Assembly (NCBI GenBank): GCA_910587255.1
Contig: CAJUKT010000073.1
Span: 34,876 to 98,875, forward strand
Direction of reading: 5' to 3'
DNA length: 64,000 nt
DNA from: an uncultured Oscillospiraceae bacterium
GTDB lineage: Bacteria; Bacillota; Clostridia; Oscillospirales; Oscillospiraceae
A model generated the notes under the pieces. It saw only the letters and a program-made list of their open reading frames with translations, was not told the DNA's origin and did no database searches. This document shows positions 25,271-34,900 of the stretch, one piece after another. The stretch's first letter is position 1, and each line of letters starts with the position of its first letter. A program made the translations under genes and the position numbers.

Positions 25271-25304
25271 AACGCCCCGCCGGATAGCCCGGCGGGGCGT
25301 TTCA
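25271..25304 (+). terminator. Bidirectional terminator between the 59-residue gene and the SLOG gene
   Basis: AACGCCCCGCCGG pairs with CCGGCGGGGCGTTT, with A and T runs at both ends. It serves two convergent genes. Confidence 0.8.
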
Positions 25305-25856
25305 CATGGTAAACCGAACAGCGGCGGCCTCCGGCCGGGCGGGGTCCAGCAGAAGGATTTCCCGTTTTTGGCCCATGGCGTAGTTCAGGGTGTATTGGGT
25401 GCCCCCGGGCGTGCCGTCGAACACCGCCAGCACCGCTGCAGAACGGTCCACCATGTAGCGGTCCCTGCGGAGCATACAGTATCGGTTATAGCTTTGCTGT
25501 ACCACGCTCTCCAGGTCGCAGGCATCCAGAATGGAGCGCCAGCGGCGGCGCAGCTTCTGCGGCCACTTCTGCGCCTGGGTGGGGCAGGGAACCGCCCCCT
25601 CCACCGTCACGCCGGGACACTGCTCCCGCAGTTCCAGCGCCGCCTGGGCAAAGTATAGGTCACAGCCCATGGCCATGCCGGAGATGAAGTGGCGGAAGCC
25701 CCGGCGGTACAGGCCGTCCAGCTCCCGGGAGAGGCTGGCCTTCAGCGCGGTGCAGCGGGGGTCGGCCTCGTCCAGCCCCCAGGGCAGCTTGTCCGGCCTG
25801 TGGCCGGTGAAACAGCAGGTGTGGTTTTTATCGGGCGGCACGGCGTTCCCTCCCAT
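25302..25856 (-). CDS. SLOG-family protein (DUF1273/YpsA-like)
   Basis: This 184-residue Rossmann-like protein has the sequence hallmarks of the SLOG/YpsA group: CCFTGHRPDKLPWG at the N-terminus, FRHFISGMAMGCDLYFAQAALEL, and a C-terminal RDRYMVDRSAAVLAVFDGTPGGTQYTLNYAM. Proteins of this superfamily bind nucleotides or ADP-ribose-like ligands. No partner enzyme is adjacent, so the role is open. Confidence 0.85.
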   Translation of the reverse strand: MGGNAVPPDKNHTCCFTGHRPDKLPWGLDEADPRCTALKASLSRELDGLYRRGFRHFISGMAMGCDLYFAQAALELREQCPGVTVEGAVPCPTQAQKWPQKLRRRWRSILDACDLESVVQQSYNRYCMLRRDRYMVDRSAAVLAVFDGTPGGTQYTLNYAMGQKREILLLDPARPEAAAVRFTM

Positions 25857-25954
25857 ACAGTTTTTAATACAATTGTACTACACAAAAAGGGCGCTGTCAA
25901 GGGGATGTGGAACGTCAGTTTTAAACATGGCGGCAAAGCCGGGCAAAAAAAGAC

Positions 25955-25983
25955 TTGCAATTTTGTTTGGGCTGGAATATAAT
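25955..25983 (+). promoter_or_regulatory. Promoter of the FMN riboswitch-ribU transcript
   Basis: TTGCAA (25955-25960) and TATAAT (25978-25983) are separated by 17 bp. Confidence 0.8.
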
Positions 25984-26005
25984 AACGCAAGAAACAATTG
26001 AATGA

Positions 26006-26122
26006 ATGTCTTCAGGGCGGGGTGAAATTCCCCACTGGCGGTATAGTCCGCGACCCGCGAAAGCGGTTGACCCGGTGAAACTCCGGGACCAACGGTAAAA
26101 GTCCGGATGGAAGAAGACGCGT
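26006..26122 (+). promoter_or_regulatory. FMN riboswitch (RFN element)
   Basis: The conserved blocks of the FMN aptamer are present in order: TTCAGGGCGGGGTGAAATTC, CCCACTGGCGGTATAG, GCCCGCGA-like CGACCCGCGAAAGCGG, GACCCGGTGAAACTCCGG, and GTCCGGATGGAAGAAGAC. Outer bases TGTCTTC pair with GAAGAAGAC to form P1. A hairpin CGCCTG/CAGGCG (26145-26170) followed by a T-rich stretch is the likely terminator that the aptamer controls. Low FMN would switch ribU on. Confidence 0.95.
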
Positions 26123-26144
26123 GACCCCTCTTGAGGTAGTGTCG

Positions 26145-26187
26145 CGCCTGGAAGACAGTCTTTTCAGGCGTTTCATACTATTTTGGG
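26145..26187 (+). terminator. Expression-platform terminator of the FMN riboswitch
   Basis: CGCCTGGAA...TTTTCAGGCG is followed by TTTCATACTATTTT. It lies between the aptamer and ribU and is probably alternative to an anti-terminator. Confidence 0.6.
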
Positions 26188-26198
26188 AGGTCTTTTTT

Positions 26199-26921
26199 AT
26201 GTTGGAAAATTTGGCAAAGCTCTGGGCGGCGGTGCAGGATAACGTGGTGTTTCTGCTGATGTGCCTGGGGATATTTGCGGGCATTTTCGCGGCGGCCCTG
26301 GCCGTTGAAAAGCTGTGGCTCAAGCCGGAAAAGCAGTCCCCGGCCCGCCGGGCGGCCTATGTGGGCATTTTTGCGGCCATCGCCGCGCTGCTCATGTACA
26401 TTGAGTTTCCCCTTCCCTTTGCCCCCGTCTTTTACGAGCTGGATTTCAGCGAGATCCCGGTGCTCATCTGCTCCTTCTCCCTGGGCCCGGTGGCCGGGGT
26501 GGTGTGCGAGTTCATCAAGGAGCTTCTGAAGCTGTTCCTCAAGGGAACCTCCACCGCCTTTGTGGGAGACCTGGCTAATTTTGTGGTGGGGTGCTCCTTC
26601 ATTCTCCCCGCCTCGGTGGTGTATTTTGCCCAGAAGACCAAGACCGGCGCCATCATCGGCATGGGGGTTGGCACTGCCGTGATGACTGTGTTTGGCAGCC
26701 TGTTCAACGCCGTCTATCTGATCCCCGCCTTTTCCGTGCTGTTTGATATGCCGCTGGAGGTTATCATCGGCATGGGCACCGATATCAATCCCGCCATTGT
26801 CAGTGTGAATACCCTGGTGCTGTTTGCCGTGGTTCCCTTTAACCTGCTGAAGGGTGTGCTGGTGTCGGTGGTCACATTCTTCCTCTATAAGCATATCGAG
26901 CGTCTGCTGCGCATGAGATAA
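26199..26921 (+). CDS. ribU: ECF transporter riboflavin-specific S component RibU
   Basis: This 240-residue membrane protein has six or seven segments. It carries the RibU features IEFPLPFAPVFYELDFSEIPVLI and GPVAGVVCEFIKELLKLFLKGTSTAFVGDLANFVVG. It captures riboflavin and works with a shared energising module encoded elsewhere. The FMN riboswitch directly upstream confirms the substrate. An extra N-terminal membrane helix of ~30 residues precedes the usual start of the family. GGGAGG precedes the ATG. Confidence 0.92.
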   Translation: MLENLAKLWAAVQDNVVFLLMCLGIFAGIFAAALAVEKLWLKPEKQSPARRAAYVGIFAAIAALLMYIEFPLPFAPVFYELDFSEIPVLICSFSLGPVAGVVCEFIKELLKLFLKGTSTAFVGDLANFVVGCSFILPASVVYFAQKTKTGAIIGMGVGTAVMTVFGSLFNAVYLIPAFSVLFDMPLEVIIGMGTDINPAIVSVNTLVLFAVVPFNLLKGVLVSVVTFFLYKHIERLLRMR

Positions 26922-26944
26922 CCCGGTCTGCCGCCTCCCGTGCG

Positions 26945-26971
26945 AACGAGAAATGCCCAAGCGCATACAAT
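26945..26971 (+). promoter_or_regulatory. Possible mother-cell sigma (K/E-type) promoter
   Basis: AAC at 26945-26947 and CATACAAT at 26964-26971 are spaced 16 bp apart, the layout of sigma-K or sigma-E dependent promoters of sporulating Firmicutes. No good vegetative promoter is visible here. This is a weak-consensus call. Confidence 0.35.
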
Positions 26972-27034
26972 GGGAGTGGAAGGGGATCGCCATACCGGCT
27001 CCCCCTCTATCAACCATGATCGGGAGGTACGAAA

Positions 27035-27865
27035 ATGGCCGAATTCATTGAGCCGGGCCCCATCTGTGATACCGCCGGTATTCGCGAGGCCGTGTGCATC
27101 CACACCCGAAAAATTTTTGACAGCTGCCGCGATAAGGACTGCGTGGAGGATCTGCGGCTGTATCCCACCGTCAGCTCTCAGGCCGTCATCGACCGGGCCA
27201 TCAGCCTGAAGGCCGGGCAGGCTGAGTTGCTGTACGCTTACATCGACGTGGAGCCCGTGGGCTTCAACCGGGGGTATTTCACGGTGGACGTGCGATACTT
27301 CTACCGGGTGACCGCCGACGCTTTTGTGGGCGCCGCCCGGCCGGTGTCCATCTGCGGCCTAGCGGTGTTTGACAAGCGGGCCATCCTGTTCGGCAGCGAG
27401 GGCAGCGCCAAGGTGTTCTCCTCCAACAGCCGTGTGGACGACCTGGATGAGCAGAACCTGATGAGCACCAACCTGCCCGTGGCGGTGGTGAACTCCGTGG
27501 ACCCCATCATCCTGAGCATGCGTCTGTCCGACCCCTGCGAGGCACCGGCGTGTGCCTGCGGCGACGGGGCGGAGGTGCCCGCGGGCATCGCAGGGTGCTT
27601 CCCCGGCGAGCTGAACATGGGCGGCGAGGGCCGGAGGGTGTACGTCACCCTGGGGCAGTTCTCCATCATCCGCCTGGAGCGGGACAGCCAGCTGCTCATC
27701 CCCGCTTACGACTACTGCATGCCCAGCAAGGAGTGCTCCGCCGGGGGCGGCGAGGAGGATCCCTGCGCCATCTTCCGCCAGGTGCAGTTCCCCGTGGAGG
27801 AGTTCTTCCCCCCCAACACCATTGCCCCGCCGGACAACTGCCAGGACAAAAACTGCTGTCTGTAA
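27035..27865 (+). CDS. Cysteine-rich conserved protein of unknown function
   Basis: This 276-residue protein has no signal peptide or membrane segment. It contains many cysteines, including EAVCIHTRKIFDSCRDKDCVEDLR at the N-terminus and CEAPACACGDGAE in the middle, and ends DNCQDKNCCL. GGGAGG precedes the ATG. I have the impression that homologues occur in Clostridia with the same N-terminal block, but I know no function. The cysteine content, self-contained structural look and a possible sporulation-type promoter suggest a spore-surface or disulfide-linked structural protein; this is inference. Confidence 0.7.
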   Translation: MAEFIEPGPICDTAGIREAVCIHTRKIFDSCRDKDCVEDLRLYPTVSSQAVIDRAISLKAGQAELLYAYIDVEPVGFNRGYFTVDVRYFYRVTADAFVGAARPVSICGLAVFDKRAILFGSEGSAKVFSSNSRVDDLDEQNLMSTNLPVAVVNSVDPIILSMRLSDPCEAPACACGDGAEVPAGIAGCFPGELNMGGEGRRVYVTLGQFSIIRLERDSQLLIPAYDYCMPSKECSAGGGEEDPCAIFRQVQFPVEEFFPPNTIAPPDNCQDKNCCL

Positions 27866-27891
27866 GACCGCAAAAGGGGGCGCGGCCCCTG

Positions 27892-27929
27892 GAGCGGCGC
27901 GGCTGATGCCGCGCCGCTCTTTAATTTTT
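27892..27929 (+). terminator. Terminator after the cysteine-rich gene
   Basis: GAGCGGCGCGGC pairs with GCCGCGCCGCTC around a 4-nt loop, followed by TTTAATTTTT. Confidence 0.85.
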
Positions 27930-28014
27930 CATGAACGCTATTCTCTTTTCCGGCAAAACGTGGTAAAATAACAAAACCAATGTCCGGCGCTTTGCGCCTG
28001 AAGGAGGCCCCATG

Positions 28015-28986
28015 ATGAATTGGAACGCCCTGTATGACCGCTTGAGAGCCGGCATCCCCGCCCTGGAGCTGCGCCGGGACGAGCCTATGGCCCGCCACAC
28101 TACCTTCCAGGTGGGCGGGCCGGTGCCTGTCATGGCCCTGCCTAAAGATGAGGGCGAGGCTCAAACCGTGCTGCATATCGCCGCCATGGAATTTGGCGTC
28201 AGGCCCTTTTTTATGGGGAAGGGCAGTAATCTGCTGGTGTCTGATGCAGGGGCCGACCTGCTGGTGGTCAAGGCGTATGACGGCCTCGGCCGCCTGGAGC
28301 TGCTGCCCGGGGGGGAGTGGCCCGGATATCAGACCATCCTGGCGGGCAGCGGCGTGTCCCTGGCGCGGCTTTCTAATTTCGCCCTGGAGCACGGCCTCAC
28401 CGGCCTGGAGTTTGCCCATGGCATCCCCGGCAGCGTGGGGGGCGGCGTGTACATGAACGCCGGGGCCTACGGCGGGGAGCTGGGCCAGGTGGTGTCCAGC
28501 GTGTCCGCCGTGGGCCTGCCCTGCGAGGAAGATGTGCGGCGGTATGTGAATCCCCAGTTCTCCTACCGCCACAGCCGGTTCCAGGAGCAGGACGAGTTCA
28601 TCCTCCGCGCCTGCTTCACCCTGAAGCCGGGGAACCCTGCCGAAATCAGGGCGAAGATGGACGACTTTGCCCAGCGCCGCCGAGAAAAGCAGCCGCTGGA
28701 GTACCCCAGCGCTGGCTCCACCTTCAAGCGGCCCGCCCCGGCGGACGGCCGGCCGGTGTACGCCGCCGCCCTCATCGACCAGTGCGGCCTGAAGGGGCTG
28801 GCTGTGGGCGGGGCCCAGGTGTCGGAGAAGCACGCAGGCTTTGTCATCAACCGGGGCGGAGCCTCCTGCAGGGATATTTTAGAGCTGATCGCCCAGGTGC
28901 GGGAACGGGTGTTCCGTGAGACCGGCATAACCCTGGAGCCCGAGGTGCGCTGCCTGGGAAGGGAGGGAGAAGGATGGAATTTCTAA
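28015..28986 (+). CDS. murB: UDP-N-acetylenolpyruvoylglucosamine reductase MurB
   Basis: This FAD enzyme of about 323 residues makes UDP-MurNAc for peptidoglycan. Visible are HTTFQVGGPVPVM, the FAD loop GKGSNLLVSDAG, GLEFAHGIPGSVGGGVYMNAGAYGG, YRHSRFQ, and the catalytic serine in SAGSTFKRP; the conserved C-terminal glutamate is in ITLEPEVR. AAGGAGG stands 7 bp before ATG 28015; the ATG at 28012 is only 4 bp away. It overlaps rapZ by 13 bp. Confidence 0.95.
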   Translation: MNWNALYDRLRAGIPALELRRDEPMARHTTFQVGGPVPVMALPKDEGEAQTVLHIAAMEFGVRPFFMGKGSNLLVSDAGADLLVVKAYDGLGRLELLPGGEWPGYQTILAGSGVSLARLSNFALEHGLTGLEFAHGIPGSVGGGVYMNAGAYGGELGQVVSSVSAVGLPCEEDVRRYVNPQFSYRHSRFQEQDEFILRACFTLKPGNPAEIRAKMDDFAQRRREKQPLEYPSAGSTFKRPAPADGRPVYAAALIDQCGLKGLAVGGAQVSEKHAGFVINRGGASCRDILELIAQVRERVFRETGITLEPEVRCLGREGEGWNF

Positions 28987-29837
28987 TCGTGTCCGGCCTG
29001 TCCGGGGCGGGGAAGTCCACCGTCATGTCCATTTTGGAGGACAGCGGTTTTTTCTGCGTGGACAATCTGCCCCCGGTGCTCATCCCCAAATTTGCCGAGG
29101 TATGCCTTGCGGGGGCGGGGAGCTATGAGCGGGTGGCCATGGTGTGCGATATTCGGGGCGGGGAGAACTTTGAGGGGCTTTTCGAGTCCATGGACGCTCT
29201 GGCCGCCATGGAATTCCACTACAAGGTGCTGTTTGTGGACGCGGAGGACGCTGTAATCATCAAGCGGTACAAGGAAACCCGCCGCAGCCATCCCCTGATG
29301 GAGGAGCTGGGCAGCCTGACCCGGGCGGTGGAGCACGAGCGGCAGGTGATGGCTGCGGTGCGTGCCCGGGCGGACTACATCATCAACACCACCACCCTGC
29401 CGGTGCGTAAGCTCAGGGGGCAGGTGCTGGATATGTTCGCCCCCAACCGCAAGAGTGTCAGCGAGATGAGCGTGACGGTCACCTCCTTCGGCTTCAAGTA
29501 CGGCCTGCCCCTGGAGGCGGACCTGGTGTTCGATGTGCGTTTTCTGCCCAACCCCTTCTATGTGGAGGAGCTGCGCGGCCAGACCGGACTGGACCAGGGG
29601 GTGGCGGATTATGTGTTTAAAAGTCCCACCGCCCAGGAGCTGCTGGAAAAGCTGCAAAGGCTGATGGACTTCCTGCTGCCCCATTTTGTGGAGGAGGGGA
29701 AAAGCGCTTTGGTCATCGCTGTGGGCTGCACCGGGGGGAGGCACCGCTCGGTGGCGGTGACCCACGCGCTGACGGAGTACATCCAGTCCCTGGGCTACGC
29801 CGCCGGCGAGACCCACCGGGACATGACGAGGGCATGA
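28974..29837 (+). CDS. rapZ: RNase adapter / nucleotide-binding protein RapZ
   Basis: This 287-residue protein of the RapZ/YvcJ family has the P-loop SGLSGAGKS (residues 7-15), followed by DSGFFCVDNLPPVLIP. The C-terminal half contains SFGFKYGLPLEADLVFDVRFLPNPF and AVGCTGGRHRSVAV. In enterobacteria it guides decay of glmZ RNA; in Firmicutes it binds nucleotides and the exact role is unclear. It overlaps murB and yvcK, in the conserved order murB-rapZ-yvcK-whiA. Confidence 0.95.
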   Translation: MEFLIVSGLSGAGKSTVMSILEDSGFFCVDNLPPVLIPKFAEVCLAGAGSYERVAMVCDIRGGENFEGLFESMDALAAMEFHYKVLFVDAEDAVIIKRYKETRRSHPLMEELGSLTRAVEHERQVMAAVRARADYIINTTTLPVRKLRGQVLDMFAPNRKSVSEMSVTVTSFGFKYGLPLEADLVFDVRFLPNPFYVEELRGQTGLDQGVADYVFKSPTAQELLEKLQRLMDFLLPHFVEEGKSALVIAVGCTGGRHRSVAVTHALTEYIQSLGYAAGETHRDMTRA

Positions 29838-30838
29838 ATATGACGGCGAACAAACGGCGCAAGGGCCCCGCCATTGTGGCCCTGGGGGGCGGGCATGGCC
29901 TGTCCGCAATTTTGAGGGGTTTGAAGCTATATACCGATGACCTGACCGCCATCGTCACCGTGGCCGACGACGGGGGCGGTTCGGGGGTGCTGCGGGAGGA
30001 TTTGGGGATGCCCCCGCCCGGCGACATCCGCAGCTGCATGGAGGCGCTGGCGGAGACGGAATCCCTGATGCAGAGGCTGCTAGCCTACCGCTTTTCCGAC
30101 GGGCGGCTGGCGGGACAGGCGTTTGGAAATCTGCTGCTGGCGGCGCTGGACGGCATCTCCGATTCCTTTGACCAGGCGGTGGCCCGGATGAGCCAGGTCC
30201 TGGCCATCACCGGGCGCATTCTGCCGGTGACCAACGCCGACGTGCAGCTGGAGGCCATTTTTGACAACGGCTCCAGTGTCCGGGGGGAGTCCAAGATCTT
30301 CGCCGCCAAAAAGGAGCAGAACTGCCGGATCCACCACGTCCGCCTGCTGCCCGAGCACACCCCCGCCCTGCCCGCCGCCCTGGAGGCCATCTCTCAGGCG
30401 GAGGTGATTCTGCTGGGGCCGGGGAGCCTGTACACCAGCGTCATTCCAAATTTGCTGGTGGACGGCATCTCCGAGGCCATTATGGAAAGCCCGGCCTTGA
30501 AAATCTACGTCTGCAATATCATGACCCAGGACGGGGAGACCGAGGGCATGACCGCCCAGGACCATGTGGCGGCGCTTTTGGAGCATGGCGGGCCGGGGCT
30601 GGTAAACCTGTGTCTTTGCAACTCCGACCCGGTGGGCCGGGAGCTGCTGGAGCGTTACTCCGCCGAGGACGCGGAGCCCATGGCGGTGGATCGGAGGGAG
30701 ATTGAGCTGCTGGGGGCGGAGGTGGTATTCCGGCCCTTGATGGATATGGAGTGCGGCTATGCCCGGCATTCCGGGGTGAAGGTGGCCCAGGCGGTGGTGG
30801 AGCTCTATCAGCAAAGGGCGGACACCAAGATATTTTGA
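29834..30838 (+). CDS. yvcK: YvcK/CofD-like gluconeogenesis factor
   Basis: This 334-residue protein binds UDP-sugars and supports cell-wall precursor supply during growth on non-glycolytic carbon sources. Landmarks are IVALGGGHGLSAILRGLK, TVADDGGGSGVLREDLGMPPPGDIR and LGPGSLYTSVIPNLLVDGI. The start ATG overlaps the rapZ stop by 4 bp. Confidence 0.93.
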   Translation: MNMTANKRRKGPAIVALGGGHGLSAILRGLKLYTDDLTAIVTVADDGGGSGVLREDLGMPPPGDIRSCMEALAETESLMQRLLAYRFSDGRLAGQAFGNLLLAALDGISDSFDQAVARMSQVLAITGRILPVTNADVQLEAIFDNGSSVRGESKIFAAKKEQNCRIHHVRLLPEHTPALPAALEAISQAEVILLGPGSLYTSVIPNLLVDGISEAIMESPALKIYVCNIMTQDGETEGMTAQDHVAALLEHGGPGLVNLCLCNSDPVGRELLERYSAEDAEPMAVDRREIELLGAEVVFRPLMDMECGYARHSGVKVAQAVVELYQQRADTKIF

Positions 30839-30888
30839 AGCGTCCGCCTGCCGGGGCGGGAGCGCAAACAGAGTGAGGAGGGATTGCC

Positions 30889-31794
30889 GTGGCGTTTTCC
30901 GCCGACGTAAAGGGGGAGCTGTGCCGCCCCAGCATCAGCCGGAAATGCTGCGCCCAGGCGGAGGCCTACGGTGTGCTGCTGTTCTGCGGGGCGTTCCATC
31001 CCCGTCAAGCCCGGATCGTCACCGAATGCGGGGCGCTGAAGGAGCGGCTGCCCCTGCTGTTTCGAAAGGCGTTTAAGACGGCCTTCGACCAGACCCCAGA
31101 GCCGGGGGAGGGGAAGGGGGCCTTCCTCATTGAGGAGCCCGCCAAATTAAAGGTGATCTTTGAGACCTTTGATTTGGAGCGGGACGCCTCGGTGTCCCTT
31201 CATATCAATTTGGCGCAGCTGGAGGAGGACCATTGCCGGGCGGCCTTCCTCCGGGGGGCGTTTCTGGCGGGGGGATCGGTGACCGACCCCATGAAGGGCT
31301 ACCATCTGGAGTTGGTGACCTCCCACTACCATGTGGGCCGGGAGCTGCCAGCCCTGCTGCGGGAGGCGGGCTTTGAGCCCAAGGAGGCGGAGCGGAAGGG
31401 CAGCCGGGTGGTCTACTTCAAGCAGTCCGACCACATTGAGGATTTTTTGACCTACCTGGGGGCCCCGGTGTCCGCCATGGCGGTAATGAACGCCAAGCTG
31501 GAGCGGGACCTTCAGGGCCGGGTGAACCGCCAGGTGAACTGCGACAGCGCAAATCTGGACAAGACGGTGGCGGCGGCCAGGGAGCAGCTGGCGGCCATCG
31601 GACGGCTGGAGGAATCCGGGCGGCTGGATTTTCTGCCGGACAAGCTCCGGGAGGCGGCCCGGCTGCGGGTGGAGCACCCCGAGCTGAATCTGGGCCAGCT
31701 GGGGGCGTTATGCGAACCAGGCGTGAGCAAATCGGCGTTTAACCATCGGATGAGGAAGCTGATGGAGCTGGCGGAAAGCGCGGAGCCGTCGTGA
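30889..31794 (+). CDS. whiA: DNA-binding protein WhiA
   Basis: This 301-residue protein combines a LAGLIDADG-endonuclease-like fold (FLRGAFLAGGSVTDPMKGYHLELVT) with a C-terminal helix-turn-helix (HPELNLGQLGALCEPGVSKSAFNHRMRKL). In Firmicutes it affects chromosome segregation and division; in actinomycetes, sporulation. The GTG start at 30889 follows GAGGAGGG. It is the last gene of the conserved block. Its stop codon lies inside an 83-bp dispersed repeat. Confidence 0.95.
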   Translation: MAFSADVKGELCRPSISRKCCAQAEAYGVLLFCGAFHPRQARIVTECGALKERLPLLFRKAFKTAFDQTPEPGEGKGAFLIEEPAKLKVIFETFDLERDASVSLHINLAQLEEDHCRAAFLRGAFLAGGSVTDPMKGYHLELVTSHYHVGRELPALLREAGFEPKEAERKGSRVVYFKQSDHIEDFLTYLGAPVSAMAVMNAKLERDLQGRVNRQVNCDSANLDKTVAAAREQLAAIGRLEESGRLDFLPDKLREAARLRVEHPELNLGQLGALCEPGVSKSAFNHRMRKLMELAESAEPS

Positions 31795-31868
31795 GCAGCA
31801 CGGATGGAGTGGAGCGAGGGGAAAAGCCTAGCCGCCGCAGAGCGGGGCGGGTTTTGCCCAAGCCGGAG
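31786..31868 (+). repeat. Dispersed intergenic repeat, copy A
   Basis: The first ~42 bp (GTCGTGAGCAGCACGGATGG onward) match the minus strand of 47993-47950 with a few mismatches, and GGGTTTTGCCCAAGCCGGAG at the end matches the far end of that copy. The copy includes the whiA stop codon. Confidence 0.65.
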
Positions 31869-31952
31869 CGAAGCCGTTGTGCTGTATTGGCGTTTATTGA
31901 GGAAAATTTGCTGAAGTGAGCGTTATACTTTAGAAAGATAGAGGTGACCACA

Positions 31953-34900
31953 ATGGCCTTCACCCACTTACATTTACACACAGAATACTCCCTGCTGGAC
32001 GGCGCCTGCCGCATTGAGCAGCTGGTCCGGCGGGTGAAGGAGCTGGGCCAGACCGCCGTGGCCATCACCGACCACGGGGTTATGTTCGGCGTGATCGACT
32101 TCTACCGGGCCTGTAAGGCGGCGGGGATCAAGCCTGTCATCGGCTGCGAGGTTTATGTGGCTCCCCGCACCCGGTTTGACCGGGTGCATGAGCTGGATTC
32201 CTCTGCCCGGCATCTGGTTTTGCTGTGCCGCAATGAGGAGGGCTACCGCAATTTAAGCTATATGGTGTCCATGGCCTTCACCGAGGGGTTCTACATCAAG
32301 CCCCGGATTGACATGGAGCTGCTGCGCGCCCACAGCGGCGGCCTCATCGCGCTGTCCGCCTGTCTGGGGGGGGAGATCCCCCGGCGGCTGCGCAACGGCG
32401 ACTACGAGGGGGCCCGCGCCCACGCCCTGGAGATGCGGGAACTGTTCGGCGAGGACGGCTATTATCTGGAAATCCAGGACCACCACCTTCCCGAGCAGCA
32501 GGCGGTCAATGCGGGCATCCTGCGATTGAGCAAGGAGACAGGCATTCCCCTGGCTGCCACCAACGACTGCCACTATCTCACCCGGGAGGACGCCGCCATG
32601 CAGGACGTGCTCATGTGCGTCCAGACGGGCAAGCTGGTGGAGGACCGGGACCGGATGCGGTTTGAGACCCAGGAGTTCTATGTTAAGAGCGAGGAGGAGA
32701 TGCGCGCCCTCTTCCCCAACTGCCCAGAGGCGGTGGACAACACCCAGAAAATCGCGGAGCTTTGCAGCGTGGAGTTTCAGTTCGGCACCTACCATCTGCC
32801 TGAGTTCAAGCTCCCCCGGGGGGAGGCGGACGGCGACGCCTACTTTGAGAAGCTGTGCTGGCAGGGTTTTGAGCGGCGCTACCCGGGGGGCGGCGAGGAG
32901 CTGCGCGGCCGGCTTCGCATGGAGATGGGGGTCATCCGGCAGATGGGGTTTGTGGACTACTTCCTCATCGTGTCCGATTTCATCGGCTATGCCAAGGAGA
33001 ACGGCATCCCGGTGGGACCGGGCCGCGGGTCCGGGGCAGGGTCTATGGTGGCCTACTGCCTGAGGATTACGGATGTAGACCCCATCAAGTACGGCCTGAT
33101 CTTCGAACGGTTTCTCAACCCCGAGCGGGTGACTATGCCCGATATTGATATTGATTTCTGCATCCGGCGGCGGCAGGAGGTCATCGACTACGTATCCCGG
33201 AAGTACGGCGAGGACCATGTGGTGCAGATCGTCACCTTCGGCACCATGAAGGCCAAGGCCGCCATCCGCGACGTGGGGCGGGTGCTCAACTTCCCCTATG
33301 CCGAGGTGGACAATATCGCCAAGCAGGTGCCCTTTGATATTAAGATGACCCTGGACAAGGCGCTGGTGCTGTCCTCGGGCCTGCGGGACCTCTACAACGG
33401 GGACGAGCGGGTCAAGGAGCTGGTGGACATGGCCCGGAAGATCGAGGGGATGCCCCGCAACGCCTCCACCCACGCCGCCGGGGTGGTGATCACCAAGCGC
33501 CCGGTGTATGAGTACGTCCCCCTGGCCACCAACGACGGCCAGCCGGTCACCCAGTACACCATGACCACCATTGAGGAGCTGGGCCTGCTGAAAATGGACT
33601 TTTTGGGCCTGCGCAACCTGACGGTGCTGGACGACGCGGTCAAGATGGTTCAAAAGCGGCAGCCCGGTTTCCGGCTGGAAGATATCCCGGATGACGATAT
33701 GCCGGTTTATCAGATGCTGTCCGAGGGGAAGACCTCCGGGGTGTTCCAGATGGAATCGGCGGGGATGACAGGGGTGTGCGTGGGCCTCAAGCCCAAGAGC
33801 ATTGAGGATATCTGCGCCATTATCGCCCTGTACCGTCCCGGCCCCATGGACTCCATCCCCAAATTTTTGGCCTGCGCCCAGAATCCGGCCCTGGTCACCT
33901 ACAAGCACCCGGCGCTGGAGCCGATTTTGTCCAACACCTATGGCTGTATTGTCTACCAGGAGCAGGTCATTGAGATCTTCCGCAAGCTGGCGGGCTATTC
34001 CCTGGGGCAGGCGGACATGGTGCGCCGGGCCATGAGCAAGAAGAAGGAGAAGGACGTGCAGCGGGAGCGGGAGTCCTTCATCCATGGCGACCCCGTCCGG
34101 GGCATCGCCGGATGCCTGGCCGGCGGCATCCCCGAGGCGGTGGCCCAGTCCATCTACGATGAGATTAACGACTTTGCCCACTACGCCTTCAATAAGTCCC
34201 ACTCCCTGGCCTATGCCATCGTCGCCTACCAGACGGCTTGGTTCAAATACCGCCATCCCCGGGAGTATATGGCGGCCCTGCTCACCTCGGTGCTGGACTC
34301 CCAGGGCAAGGTGGCGGAGTATATCGCCGAGTGCAAGGACGGCGGCATCGCCCTGCTCCCCCCGGATATCAACGAGTCCGGCGCGGCCTTCACGGTGTCG
34401 GGGGAGAACATCCGCTTCGGGTTGGCGGCGCTGAAGGGGGTGGGGGTGGGTTTCACCAGCGCGGTGCTTGCCGAACGGGAGAAGGGAGGGCCCTTTGCGT
34501 CCTTCCCCGAGTTCTGCGCCCGGATGTTTGACAGCGATCTCAATAAGCGTGTGCTGGACAGCCTGATTCGCTCGGGCTGCTTCGACAGCCTGGGCTGCCG
34601 GCGATCCCAGCTGATGAGGGTGTATGAATCAGTGGTGGATTCCATCTCCCGCGACCGCAGGAAGAACCTGGAGGGTCAGTTCGACCTGTTCGGCGGGGGC
34701 GGAGAGGGGCTGTCCATCCCCACCGTCATTCTGCCGGATATCCCGGAGTTTTCCCCGGCGGAGCTGATGGCCATGGAGAAGGAGACCACAGGGCTTTACC
34801 TGTCCGGCCACCCCATGGACGAGTACCGCAGGCAGGCCCAGAAGTACGGCGCGGCGCCCATCGCCGCGGTGATGGCGGCGGGGGAGGAGAGCGGCCCCTC

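Noticed and set aside
32253..34256. A 667-codon minus-strand frame opposite dnaE
   Set aside because: Shadow of dnaE; no protein features.
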